In this document: piece after piece, positions 47,284 to 55,728 of the stretch | How positions within the stretch are numbered: the stretch's first letter is position 1 | How the letters are laid out: every line of letters starts with the position of its first letter | Source of the DNA: Staphylococcus sp. MI 10-1553 | GTDB lineage: Bacteria > Bacillota > Bacilli > Staphylococcales > Staphylococcaceae | Length of the DNA stretch: 64,000 bases | Direction: 5' to 3' | NCBI RefSeq assembly: GCF_010365305.1 | Contig: NZ_CP048279.1 | Location: 1,922,001-1,986,000 of the forward strand | Made by a program: the position numbers and the translations under genes | The notes under the pieces: generated by a model | Database searches by the model: none | Told to the model about the DNA's origin: nothing | Seen by the model: the letters and a program-made list of their open reading frames with translations, nothing else

Positions 47284-48495
47284 ATGGTATCCTCTCGTCA
47301 ACTAACGCAGAAGTCGTTTTTGCGCCGCTTAGATTGGCCACTCATCGCACTGATTACGATTCTTTGTATCATTAGTGTCACGACGATCCATTCGGCAATG
47401 GGTGGCGGTCAATATAGCCTTGATTTCGGTGTAAGACAGATTTTTTATTACATACTAGGTGCAATCATTGCGTTCATGATTATGCTGTTTTCACCTAAAA
47501 AGATTCGCAATTACACTTATATGGTATACATTATCTTTAATATTTTACTTTTTGGTTTAATCATACTACCAGAATCTTCCATTACACCCGTGATTAACGG
47601 TGCAAAAAGTTGGTATCGTTTCGGTCCAATCAGCATCCAACCTTCAGAATTTATGAAAATCGTACTTATTTTGGTGATTTCAAAGGTTGTCGCGCAACAT
47701 AATCGTTTCACCTTCAATAAGTCTTTTCAAACAGACGTCATGTTACTGTTAAAAATTGCAGGTGTGAGTTTAGTACCTGTCGCGTTAATTTTATTACAAA
47801 ACGACTTAGGTACGACACTCGTCTTTTTAGCGATTATTGCTGGTATTGTGATTGTAAGTGGTGTCACATGGAAAATTTTAGCCCCTTTATTTGGTGGCGC
47901 AATCGTCCTAGGAGTCGGCTTAGTCCTATCTATTATTTATAAACCGAGCTTGATTGAGAATGTAGCAGGCATTAAAACGTATCAATTAGGTCGTATCAAT
48001 TCTTGGCTAGACCCTTATTCATACAGTTCTGGGGATGGCTTCCATTTAACAGAATCATTAAAAGCCATTGGTTCAGGTCAGCTGATTGGTAAAGGATTAT
48101 ATAATGGAGAAGTTTATATTCCGGAAAACCATACAGACTTTATTTTTTCAGTTATTGGAGAAGAATTTGGCTTTTTAGGATCCGTCATCTTATTAGGTAT
48201 CTTTTTATTATTACTTCTTCACTTAATTCGAATGGCGATGAATTCGGACGACCTGTTTAACAAATCATTCATTATCGGTTATATTAGTTTATTGTTATTC
48301 CATATTTTCCAAAACATTGGCATGACCATTCAACTTTTACCGATTACAGGTATCCCGTTACCATTTATTAGTTATGGTGGAAGTTCGCTTTGGAGTCTTA
48401 TGTCAGGGGTTGGTGTGTTATTGAGTATTCATTACCATACACCGAAAAAGTATAACGATGAAGCACCTACACAAAAACGTACAACATCATATTAA
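47284..48495 (+). CDS. rodA: SEDS-family peptidoglycan polymerase RodA
   Basis: A 403-residue membrane protein with about ten helices of the RodA/FtsW/SpoVE family. The conserved GAKSWYRFGPISIQPSEFMKI, the catalytic-loop region with the conserved Asp (ENHTDFIFSVIGEEFGFLG) and PFISYGGSSL are present. AAAGGAG precedes the ATG. Divergent from ddl. The staphylococcal gene at this place is annotated rodA. Confidence 0.93.
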   Translation: MVSSRQLTQKSFLRRLDWPLIALITILCIISVTTIHSAMGGGQYSLDFGVRQIFYYILGAIIAFMIMLFSPKKIRNYTYMVYIIFNILLFGLIILPESSITPVINGAKSWYRFGPISIQPSEFMKIVLILVISKVVAQHNRFTFNKSFQTDVMLLLKIAGVSLVPVALILLQNDLGTTLVFLAIIAGIVIVSGVTWKILAPLFGGAIVLGVGLVLSIIYKPSLIENVAGIKTYQLGRINSWLDPYSYSSGDGFHLTESLKAIGSGQLIGKGLYNGEVYIPENHTDFIFSVIGEEFGFLGSVILLGIFLLLLLHLIRMAMNSDDLFNKSFIIGYISLLLFHIFQNIGMTIQLLPITGIPLPFISYGGSSLWSLMSGVGVLLSIHYHTPKKYNDEAPTQKRTTSY

Positions 48496-48537
48496 GAAAG
48501 AGGTTGAGGGACAATAACGTTTCCCCAACCTCTTTTT
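48495..48537. terminator. Bidirectional terminator after rodA
   Basis: AAAGAGGTTG.GGGA / TCCCCAACCTCTTTTTT stem shared by rodA and the convergent surface-protein gene. Confidence 0.85.
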
Positions 48538-48540
48538 TAA

Positions 48541-49296
48541 TTAATGATTTGTTTTGCGTCGTCGCGTGAAGAGTGCGATGACACCTAGTGCAATCATGGA
48601 TAGTGCAAGTGCTGTTTGACCGATTGTATTGATTTGTGGTTCCCCTGCTGCCGGTAACATTTTTGCTGCTTTATCTTGTTGCTTCATCGCTTGATTTGTA
48701 TCTGCTTGTTGTTTCGCTGGTGCCACTTTTGCAGATGCCATCTTTTTATCTGCTTGTGCAGTTTGCGTTGGCACACCTTTTTTCTTCTTATCTTGTGGTG
48801 ATGCTTTTGAAGTCTTTGCTACTTTTTGTGCATCACTAGTTTTGGCATCTCCAGTAGCATCAATGTGTTTAACACTTGGTCCTACTAATGCTGGTGGTTC
48901 AATTTGTAAATCACTAGCTACCGTATCTTGATCATCTGCAGGCGCAAAAACCAAATCTTTCATGGCATTTGGATCTTCAACTTTTAAAATATCGTAATGT
49001 GGATTCGTATTCGCTTCCGTAATTGATCCATCTTTATTCAACACACCATATGGAACTGCGCCTTCTGGTGGATTGGTTGCCATACGTTTTAAATACGCAG
49101 CATCATCTTCACCTTCTAAATGCGGGTAAATGTATGTAGGTTGATGGATTGTAGGTGTCGCATCTTTTTTAGCCTCATCCTTAACCGTCACTTTCGGAGC
49201 ATCTGTAGCATCATTTTCCGCTGCTTGTGTGTCATGCGCATAAACTTGCGTCGCTGCTGTAGCAATTAAACCTGTAACAACTAATTTTTTTAACAT
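48541..49296 (-). CDS. Sortase-anchored surface protein with LPXAG motif
   Basis: About 251 residues. A signal peptide (MLKKLVVTGLIATAATQVYA) leads into an acidic region, then a stretch that includes PPEGAVPYGVLNKDGSI. A Lys/Ala/Gln-rich, low-complexity, probably wall-spanning part follows. The end has the sorting signal LPAAG, a hydrophobic helix (TALALSMIALGVIALF) and TRRRK. The start is uncertain: the frame runs to ATG 49332, but the signal peptide fits ATG 49296. I do not recognise the family. It is probably covalently linked to the wall by sortase A. Confidence 0.8.
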   Translation of the reverse strand: MLKKLVVTGLIATAATQVYAHDTQAAENDATDAPKVTVKDEAKKDATPTIHQPTYIYPHLEGEDDAAYLKRMATNPPEGAVPYGVLNKDGSITEANTNPHYDILKVEDPNAMKDLVFAPADDQDTVASDLQIEPPALVGPSVKHIDATGDAKTSDAQKVAKTSKASPQDKKKKGVPTQTAQADKKMASAKVAPAKQQADTNQAMKQQDKAAKMLPAAGEPQINTIGQTALALSMIALGVIALFTRRRKTNH

Positions 49297-49642
49297 ATAC
49301 ATCCATCCATTCTTAGAAGTAAATTTCATCATGGTGACTTAGTAACTGTAGACACCCCCTAATCCATCAACCATTTATTTTTAGCATCATGGATTAAGAT
49401 TCACTCTCACACAACCTCTATCTTTAATGCCATTATACATTACAAACACAATTATATACAACAATACATTGTAATTTTTATAATTTTATTACATATTATT
49501 TATTTTTTTATATTTCAAAATACTTACACGATACTAGTGAATGCTGATAAAATTCGACATGTTTTCTACTCAATTTCCACTACTCCCCAAAACAAATTTA
49601 AGTATGGTGAGCAATTTTGATGTTGATTTGGTCACATCTACC

Positions 49643-50086
49643 TTGTTTTTTCAACACTATGTAACCACTACGACTTCGATTGTGTAATCGGGTTCTCATT
49701 TTACTATATGTTGATTTTGGGTTGCGGACCTGGCCGAGACGCCTGAGGGATCGTGTTAAAAGCAAAATAACGTCATTTAACTTTAAAAGCGGTAACTGTT
49801 TAACGCAGTAGCTGTCTGACTTCTCAATGTATGCACTTTTGAGAAGTCTAGTCAGCCTTGCGGGGGGCAGTACGACGAAATCTTTGTTGCACATGAGACT
49901 TCTGTACTGCTCCCGAAAATCCAATTCGGCCTCCAACCAGTGTCCACTCCAATCAAGCCGAATTGAGTTGAGGCAAGTCCCCTAGGAAAGCAAGGCCAAA
50001 GGGAAGCAATGAACAAAATCAACTTGATTTACCATCATCAACCCGATTACACAATCGAAGATACTTAACGAAGTGTTTAAAAACAA
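49643..50086. repeat. Long imperfect inverted repeats around hairpin repeat copy B
   Basis: A 21-base arm at 49674-49694 is the exact reverse complement of 50040-50060. A second arm, GTTGATTTTG at 49710-49719, pairs with CAAAATCAAC at 50014-50023. Weaker symmetry reaches out to TTGTTTTT (49643) and AAAAACAA (50079-50086). The arms enclose copy B. It could be a MITE-like element or a very long RNA hairpin. With copy B it fills most of the gene-free stretch 49333-50138. Confidence 0.7.
49797..49991 (+). repeat. Three-hairpin intergenic repeat, copy B
   Basis: 195 bases nearly identical to 35074-35267. Same three stems: CTGACT..TTCTCAA / TTGAGAA..AGTCAG, GCAGTAC / GTACTGC, and CAATTCGGC / GCCGAATTG. 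In hairpin 1 the loop differs completely from copy A (ATGCACT against CTTCCGC) while the stem is kept, which points to selection on structure. The frame that can be read across it is a chance frame. Confidence 0.8.
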
Positions 50087-50126
50087 AAAAACACCTAGAT
50101 GTGACATCAATCAACATCTAAGTGCT
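50084..50126 (-). terminator. Terminator of the 48-residue gene
   Basis: CAC.TAGATGT / ACATCTA.GTG stem followed on the minus strand by TTTTTTT. Confidence 0.78.
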
Positions 50127-50138
50127 TCTTAAACATAC

Positions 50139-50285
50139 TTAATAAGGTTTCAATTTCTCAGTTGCAGGATTTGGTTTGGGTAATGATCGCATAATATCTA
50201 ATCGGGGCTTCGTTTTTTTCACCTTCACACCGATTGAAGATAACATTTGGACCACATTTTGAAGCTTATCATTCTTTTTCGCCAT
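50139..50285 (-). CDS. Small basic protein of 48 residues, unknown function
   Basis: A short open frame with GGGGTG before its ATG and its own terminator. The protein is strongly basic and Lys-rich, with LQNVVQMLSSIGVKVKKTK in the first half and MRSLPKPNPATEKLKPY at the end, with no membrane segment. It lies 85 bases after copA. In S. aureus the csoR-csoZ pair is followed by a small hypothetical gene, and this could be its counterpart. A real gene is likely from its start signal and terminator; function is not known. Confidence 0.7.
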   Translation of the reverse strand: MAKKNDKLQNVVQMLSSIGVKVKKTKPRLDIMRSLPKPNPATEKLKPY

Positions 50286-50370
50286 TTGATCACCCCGTAT
50301 TCTGCTATCTACTCTTTTATCTTACCCTAAATTGTAGCGCTTTACTACACCAAATCGTAAATTCATAAAA

Positions 50371-52551
50371 TTATTTTTTCGCATTTTTTAATCGTAATGC
50401 ATTTAATACAACTGAAACTGAACTAAACGCCATCGCTGTACCTGCAAGCCAAGGCGCTAAAAAGCCTGCTGCAGCAATAGGGATACCAATCAAGTTATAG
50501 CAAAATGCGAAAAATAAGTTTTGTTTAATATTCTTAATCGTTAAGCGACTGAGTTTAAGTGCTTCTGCAATACCACCTAAATGATTACGTACGAGCGCAA
50601 TGTTTGCTGATTCTAATGCGATATCAGAACCTGAACCCATTGCGACGCCGATATCACTTTTCATTAACGCCGGCGCATCATTAATGCCATCGCCGACCAT
50701 CATGACACGTTTACCTTCGTTTTGTAGTTCTGTAACGACTTTAGATTTTTCATCTGGTTTCACTTCTGCAATAACACGTGTAAAGCCGAGTTCACGACCG
50801 ATTGCTTGCGCCGTCTGTTCACTATCTCCACTCAACATCACTAAGTCGTAGTCTTTGTTTAACGTTTGAACGACTGCTTTCGCTTCTGCTTTTGGTTCAT
50901 CTCTCACACCAATGATTGCGACAAGTGTATCATTCATTGTCATTCCAACAACTGTTGCACCTTGTTCTGCCAACGTGTGAATTCTATCGCGTTGTACTTC
51001 TGTTAAGCCATTATTTGTAACGAAACGCATTGAGCCAATACGAACACGCTTGTCGTCAATCACACCTGAAATACCACTCCCTGCATGTGTCTCATAGTGC
51101 AAAACAGTGAGAACCGCTTCGTCATTATAATAATTGACTAATGCTTTAGAAAGTGGATGCTCAGATTGCATTTCCAAACTTTTAATATAAGTCCCAATAT
51201 TTGTTTCTTCCGTCTGATGATACACATGCACGACTTTAGGCTCACCATTCGTAATCGTACCAGTTTTATCAAAGACAATCGTATCGACGTGTTGGGCTTG
51301 TTCAAGTGCTTCTGCTGTTTTAAATAAAATACCAGATTCCGCTGCACGACCTGACCCGACCATAATCGAAGTCGGTGTCGCAAGTCCTAAAGCACAAGGA
51401 CAGGCAATGACGATGACAGCGATGAAAATCTCAAATGCTGCTGTAAACTGAAATGGTGTTACAACGAAAAACCATACGATAAATGACAGTAATGCAAGCA
51501 CAACGACAGTCGGTACGAAAATATTTGAAATTTTATCCGCTAACCGTTGAATTTGTGGTTTATCATTTTGCGCTTCTTCAACGACTTTAATAATTTGATT
51601 CAATACTAAGTCTTCACCAACATGTGTCACTTGAAGTTTAATAAAATTTGTTTGGTTGATCGTACTCCCAATGACAGTGTCGCCGATATTTTTTTCAACA
51701 GGCATACTTTCGCCTGTCAACATCGCTTCATTTACCGTAGTGGAGCCTTCAATCACTTGACCGTCTAGCGGGATTTGTTGACCGCTTCTTACCCATACAA
51801 TATCACCAACACGGACATCATCAATCGCAATCATTTCAGTCTGACCATCACGTTCCACTTCCGCATCTTTCACTTGTAATGCAGCCAGTTTACTCATCGC
51901 ATCACTTGCATGCCCTTTTGCACGCATTTCGAAATATTTACCTAATAAAATGAGTGTAATTAATACCGCACTCGTTTCAAAATAGAGTGGCACATGACCG
52001 CTATGTCCGATATGCGTTAACATTAAATAAATACTGTAAAAGTAAGCCGCTGATGTTCCCATCGCAACGAGGACGTCCATGTTCGCACTTTTACTTTTTA
52101 AAGATTTATACGCACCGATATAAAACTGCCAACCGAGTACAAATTGAATCGGCGTTGCTAAAATAAATTGAAACCAGCCGTTCATTAAAAGATCTGGAAC
52201 TGGAATAAAACTTAAAAATGAAAAATGTCCGAACATCGTATACAGTAATGGTAATGCTAAAATTAATGAAATAATGAATTTCGCTTTTTGTCGCTTCAAT
52301 TCATCATTTTTTCTTTTAGCTGTTTCATCTTTCGTCTCCATTGGAAAAGCTTCATAACCGATTTTAGCGACACGTTCATAAATCTCTTCAATCGTAATCT
52401 GGCTAGGGTCATACTTCACTGTCCCATTTTCCATGACTAAGTTGACATTCATTTGGTCAATTCCCGCTTCACGTTGGAGCACACGTTCGATACGTGCTGA
52501 ACAGGCAGCACATGTCATACCTGCAATTTTGAAAGTTTCTTCTTGAGTCAT
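50371..52551 (-). CDS. copA: Copper-exporting P1B-type ATPase CopA
   Basis: A 726-residue copper pump. One N-terminal metal-binding domain with GMTCAACSAR (Cys14, Cys17), then membrane helices, the copper-site CPCALG near residue 385, phosphorylation motif DKTGT near 425, SEHPLSKAL and GDGINDAPAL. S. aureus CopA, as I recall, has two N-terminal metal domains and about 800 residues; here only one is present. A CsoR box lies directly upstream of its ribosome site. Detoxifies cytoplasmic Cu(I). Confidence 0.95.
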   Translation of the reverse strand: MTQEETFKIAGMTCAACSARIERVLQREAGIDQMNVNLVMENGTVKYDPSQITIEEIYERVAKIGYEAFPMETKDETAKRKNDELKRQKAKFIISLILALPLLYTMFGHFSFLSFIPVPDLLMNGWFQFILATPIQFVLGWQFYIGAYKSLKSKSANMDVLVAMGTSAAYFYSIYLMLTHIGHSGHVPLYFETSAVLITLILLGKYFEMRAKGHASDAMSKLAALQVKDAEVERDGQTEMIAIDDVRVGDIVWVRSGQQIPLDGQVIEGSTTVNEAMLTGESMPVEKNIGDTVIGSTINQTNFIKLQVTHVGEDLVLNQIIKVVEEAQNDKPQIQRLADKISNIFVPTVVVLALLSFIVWFFVVTPFQFTAAFEIFIAVIVIACPCALGLATPTSIMVGSGRAAESGILFKTAEALEQAQHVDTIVFDKTGTITNGEPKVVHVYHQTEETNIGTYIKSLEMQSEHPLSKALVNYYNDEAVLTVLHYETHAGSGISGVIDDKRVRIGSMRFVTNNGLTEVQRDRIHTLAEQGATVVGMTMNDTLVAIIGVRDEPKAEAKAVVQTLNKDYDLVMLSGDSEQTAQAIGRELGFTRVIAEVKPDEKSKVVTELQNEGKRVMMVGDGINDAPALMKSDIGVAMGSGSDIALESANIALVRNHLGGIAEALKLSRLTIKNIKQNLFFAFCYNLIGIPIAAAGFLAPWLAGTAMAFSSVSVVLNALRLKNAKK

Positions 52552-52564
52552 TATGTCATCTCCT

Positions 52565-52581
52565 ATACCTATAGAGGGTAT
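52565..52581. promoter_or_regulatory. CsoR operator upstream of copA
   Basis: ATACCTATAGAGGGTAT, a pseudo-palindrome of the ATACC..GGGTAT type, ends next to the copA Shine-Dalgarno site (52560-52564). It implies that copA has its own copper-controlled promoter besides readthrough from csoR. Confidence 0.7.
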
Positions 52582-52593
52582 ATTTTAAAAACG

Positions 52594-52640
52594 AAATGAG
52601 GGCTTATCTCTCATCTCTTCAATGAAAAACTAAGCCCTAA
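52594..52640 (-). other. Hairpin between copZ and copA
   Basis: TTAGGGCTTA / TAAGCCCTCA-type stem (about 8 base pairs) overlaps the copZ end. The following T-run is weak on the minus strand. It may be a partial terminator or processing site that lowers copA readthrough. Confidence 0.4.
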
Positions 52641-52858
52641 TTCATACTGAATGATGATACAACGTCATATCCTTGATCGTAAATACGTTGCTTCACATCT
52701 GCTAATGCACTTTCTTCATTGACTTCCACTTCTACTCTATTTTCAGCAGGGAATGCCTCTACATGTGTCACTTGTTCATTTTCTTTTACTGCACCTTCAA
52801 CTGCTGCTTTACAATGTGAACATGTCATACCTTCTACTTCAATGATGTGTTTTGCCAT
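52637..52858 (-). CDS. copZ: Copper chaperone CopZ
   Basis: A 73-residue heavy-metal-associated domain protein with the Cu(I) motif GMTCSHC (Cys13, Cys16). It delivers copper to CopA and CsoR in the cytoplasm. AAAGGAG lies upstream of the ATG. It comes three bases after a degenerate HMA gene and 85 bases before copA. Confidence 0.94.
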   Translation of the reverse strand: MAKHIIEVEGMTCSHCKAAVEGAVKENEQVTHVEAFPAENRVEVEVNEESALADVKQRIYDQGYDVVSSFSMN

Positions 52859-52861
52859 TTT

Positions 52862-53083
52862 TTACACTCCTTTATGTGATTGGATAACAGGAAATCCTGC
52901 ATCATAAATTTCTTTTTCTATCGTGTTCAAATTTGCTGGCGTGTCGTAAGTCAATGCAATTTGTTGTGTCGTCAAATCGATATCAACTGACTCAACGCCA
53001 ATTAAACGAAGCAAACGATCAGATAGCTGTTGTTGCTGTTCTTCAGTTGTCAGTTGTGTTACTTTAACATAACCATTTTCCAT
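52862..53083 (-). CDS. csoZ: CsoZ-like HMA-fold protein lacking the CxxC motif
   Basis: 73 residues with the beta-alpha-beta pattern of HMA domains (LLRLIGVESVDIDLTTQQIALTYD, then EKEIYDAGFPVI), but TTEEQQQQL stands where GMTCxxC is expected, and there is no cysteine at all. It therefore cannot bind copper in the CopZ manner. S. aureus has a csoR-csoZ pair here, so the name is by position. It may regulate or dock to CopZ or CopA. GAGG precedes the ATG. Confidence 0.7.
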   Translation of the reverse strand: MENGYVKVTQLTTEEQQQQLSDRLLRLIGVESVDIDLTTQQIALTYDTPANLNTIEKEIYDAGFPVIQSHKGV

Positions 53084-53095
53084 AAATGTACCTCA

Positions 53096-53383
53096 CTAAT
53101 CTTTCATGAGTTTTTGAAACGTCACCAATAATTCTTCCATCGCTTCGTCTTGATGACCCTCTTCAATCTTATGCATAATACAACCTTTCATATGATGATC
53201 TAATAAACGCGATGCCACACTGTTTAAAGCCGAACGTGTCGCTCTAATTTGTGTCAACACGTCATCACAATAGACATCTTCATCTATCATACGGTTGATT
53301 GCTTTCACTTGGCCTTCAATACGATTCAAACGCGACTTCAAGTTACGCTTAATTTCTTCAGAATGATGTGCTTGTTCAGTCAT
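53096..53383 (-). CDS. csoR: Copper-sensing repressor CsoR
   Basis: A 95-residue all-helical CsoR/RcnR-family repressor. The Cu(I) ligands Cys, His, Cys are seen in VYCDDVLTQI and LDHHMKGC. The Arg/Lys-rich N-terminal helix LKSRLNRIEGQVKAINRMI binds DNA. It heads csoR-csoZ-copZ-copA; GGGGGAT lies before the ATG. Copper binding releases it from the two boxes found here. Confidence 0.94.
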   Translation of the reverse strand: MTEQAHHSEEIKRNLKSRLNRIEGQVKAINRMIDEDVYCDDVLTQIRATRSALNSVASRLLDHHMKGCIMHKIEEGHQDEAMEELLVTFQKLMKD

Positions 53384-53415
53384 GTCACATCCCCCAGATT
53401 CATTTTGATACTTTA

Positions 53416-53444
53416 ATGATATACCCTATACAGGTATGTGTCAA
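53416..53444 (-). promoter_or_regulatory. csoR promoter with CsoR operator in its spacer
   Basis: On the minus strand TTGACA (53439-53444), a 17-base spacer, TATCAT (53416-53421). The palindrome ATACCCTATACAGGTAT (53421-53437) fills the spacer exactly, so repressor and polymerase would exclude each other. Confidence 0.82.
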
Positions 53445-53514
53445 TGCGTAAAATTCCTCTATTTTATAGAACATGATACAATAAAAGCACTTCACGAAAA
53501 AGGAGATAAAAGTG

Positions 53515-55005
53515 ATGCCAGAGGTTTTTTATGCGATTTTTTACAATCAAAATGTACTCATCAACTACTTATTAGTCGGTGCATTTTTATTAAATTTAAT
53601 CTTCATCTTTACCATTATTTTTATGGAAAGAAGAAGTGCGAGTTCTATATGGGCTTGGATTTTTGTATTGGGATTATTCCCGCTTATTGGCTTTATATTA
53701 TATTTATTATTTGGTAGACAAATACAACGAAAAACTATTTTTAAACTCGAACAACGAGATCGTATCGGATTAGACTCTATCGTCAATGAACAACTCACTG
53801 CTCTTAAAAATGGCGAGTTTGAAGTTGACAACCCTCATATTCAAAACTATAGCCGTATGATTCAAATGTTGCTTTATAATAATTCAGCATACTATACAAA
53901 CAATAATGAAATTGAATTACTCACAGACGGCAAGCAAAAGTTTAATCGTTTAAAAGAAGATATTCGCCAAGCGGAAAAATATGTTCATATTCAATATTAT
54001 ATTTTTCGCCATGATACCCTTGGTAAAAGTTTGTTAAATCTATTAGAAGAAAAACTTGAACAAGGTGTCGAAGTGAAAATGTTATATGATGATATGGGCT
54101 CTCGTGCATTAACATTGCGTGATTTTAAACGCTTTAAGCAAAAAGGCGGTCATGTAGAATCTTTCTTCCCTTCTAAGTTACCGCTTATCAATTTACGTAT
54201 GAACAATCGTAATCACCGAAAAATCGTCATTATAGACGGTCAAATTGGTTACGTTGGCGGCTTTAATGTAGGTAATGAATATCTCGGTTTATCTAAAAAG
54301 TTTGGATATTGGCGTGATACACATCTACGTATTCAAGGTAATGCTGTAAGCGCGTTACAGTTACGTTTCATTTTAGATTGGAACTCTCAATCGCACCGCG
54401 ACAACATTACATATAGTAGCCAGTATTTTCCAAAACCTAAACAAACGAACAATGGAAATATAGGGGTACAAATTGCCTCAAGTGGTCCCGATGAATTTTG
54501 GGAACAAGTGAAATACGGATATTTAAAAATGATTTCGATGGCAAAAAATGATATTTATATTCAAACACCTTATTTTGTACCTGATGAAGCGTTTATGGAT
54601 GCGCTCAAAATTGCTGCTTTAGGTGGCGTCAATGTCAACATTATGATTCCATCTAAACCTGATCACCCATTCGTTTACTGGGCCACATTCAAGAACGTAG
54701 CCAGTTTAATCGAAGCCGGCGCACGTGTTTATCTTTATGATAACGGCTTTTTACATGCGAAAACATTAACTATTGATGATGAAATTACGAGTGTAGGTAC
54801 AACAAATATGGATAATCGTAGCTTTACTTTGAATTTTGAAGTGAATGCATTTGTATATAATGAAAAATTAGCGAGAGAAGTACGCGAAAGTTTTGAAGAA
54901 GATTTAAAAGTATGTAGCGAATTGACGAAAGAACGCTATGCACAACGTAGCTTATGGATTAAATTTAAAGAATCCGTCAGTCAGCTGCTCTCCCCTATTT
55001 TATAA
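53515..55005 (+). CDS. cls: Cardiolipin synthase
   Basis: A 496-residue phospholipase D-superfamily membrane enzyme that makes cardiolipin from phosphatidylglycerol. Two N-terminal helices (about residues 15-70), then two HKD motifs, [10 protein letters not shown] and HAKTLTIDD. The C-terminus [14 protein letters not shown] matches staphylococcal Cls2. AAAGGAG at 53499-53505; ATG 53515 (nine-base spacing) is preferred over GTG 53512. Confidence 0.95.
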   Translation: MPEVFYAIFYNQNVLINYLLVGAFLLNLIFIFTIIFMERRSASSIWAWIFVLGLFPLIGFILYLLFGRQIQRKTIFKLEQRDRIGLDSIVNEQLTALKNGEFEVDNPHIQNYSRMIQMLLYNNSAYYTNNNEIELLTDGKQKFNRLKEDIRQAEKYVHIQYYIFRHDTLGKSLLNLLEEKLEQGVEVKMLYDDMGSRALTLRDFKRFKQKGGHVESFFPSKLPLINLRMNNRNHRKIVIIDGQIGYVGGFNVGNEYLGLSKKFGYWRDTHLRIQGNAVSALQLRFILDWNSQSHRDNITYSSQYFPKPKQTNNGNIGVQIASSGPDEFWEQVKYGYLKMISMAKNDIYIQTPYFVPDEAFMDALKIAALGGVNVNIMIPSKPDHPFVYWATFKNVASLIEAGARVYLYDNGFLHAKTLTIDDEITSVGTTNMDNRSFTLNFEVNAFVYNEKLAREVRESFEEDLKVCSELTKERYAQRSLWIKFKESVSQLLSPIL

Positions 55006-55026
55006 GTTAAGGAATGACATAACGAA

Positions 55027-55683
55027 ATGAAACAACACCCTATCCAAGCAGCAGAAAAATATATGAGAAAGGCACATCAGCATGATAGCAGCGGACATGA
55101 CATCGCGCATGTGTTACGTGTTAGAAATCTCGCCGTTGAAATCGCACATCATTATCCGTCAGCTGACCATTACCATATCGAAATGGCATCTCTCCTTCAT
55201 GACACTGTTGATGACAAATTAGCAGACCCCCAAAGTGCCCGTCAAACATTGTTGGCATTTTTAGACGAACAAGGGGTGTCATCGATTGATCAAGAAGCCA
55301 TTTTTTACATTATCGACCATATGCGCTTTCGAAAAACTAAAGCAGTGGGCACACTCAAAACAATTGAAGCACAAATTGTCCAAGATGCTGACAGACTCGA
55401 TGCAATCGGTGCTATTGGCATTGCACGTACATTCCAATTTGCTGGTCACTTTAATGAGCCAATGTGGACCGGCACACACTGTTTAACCGAAATGCAACAA
55501 CTGTCAGATATAGACTCGGTACCACCATCAGCAATCAAACACTTCTTTGAAAAGTTACTCAAATTAAAAGATTTAATGAATACACCTGTGGCCATAGACA
55601 TGGCGCAACAACGTCATAACTTTTTAGAGCAGTTCTTACAACAGTTCTTCGATGAGTGGGACATTGAAAATAGAACACATTAA
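55027..55683 (+). CDS. HD-domain phosphohydrolase
   Basis: A 218-residue soluble HD-superfamily metal-dependent hydrolase. His and Asp residues are seen in SGHDIAHVLRVRNLA, SLLHDTVDD and QDADRLDAIGAIGIART. Similar to the YedJ/YpgQ type, which act on nucleotides; the substrate is not known here. It follows cls by 21 bases and is likely co-transcribed. Confidence 0.88.
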   Translation: MKQHPIQAAEKYMRKAHQHDSSGHDIAHVLRVRNLAVEIAHHYPSADHYHIEMASLLHDTVDDKLADPQSARQTLLAFLDEQGVSSIDQEAIFYIIDHMRFRKTKAVGTLKTIEAQIVQDADRLDAIGAIGIARTFQFAGHFNEPMWTGTHCLTEMQQLSDIDSVPPSAIKHFFEKLLKLKDLMNTPVAIDMAQQRHNFLEQFLQQFFDEWDIENRTH

Positions 55684-55716
55684 AGAGGGCCTCAATACGA
55701 GACCCTCTTTTTAATA
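55683..55716. terminator. Bidirectional terminator after the HD-domain gene
   Basis: AAGAGGG.CTC / GAG.CCCTCTT stem with T-run, between convergent HD gene and yidC. Confidence 0.82.
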
Positions 55717-55728
55717 TTCGATATGTTG

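Noticed and set aside
49598..49936. A 112-codon minus-strand frame in the gap before the 48-residue gene
   Set aside because: It runs across the hairpin repeat, has no clear ribosome site, and copy A does not keep the frame.
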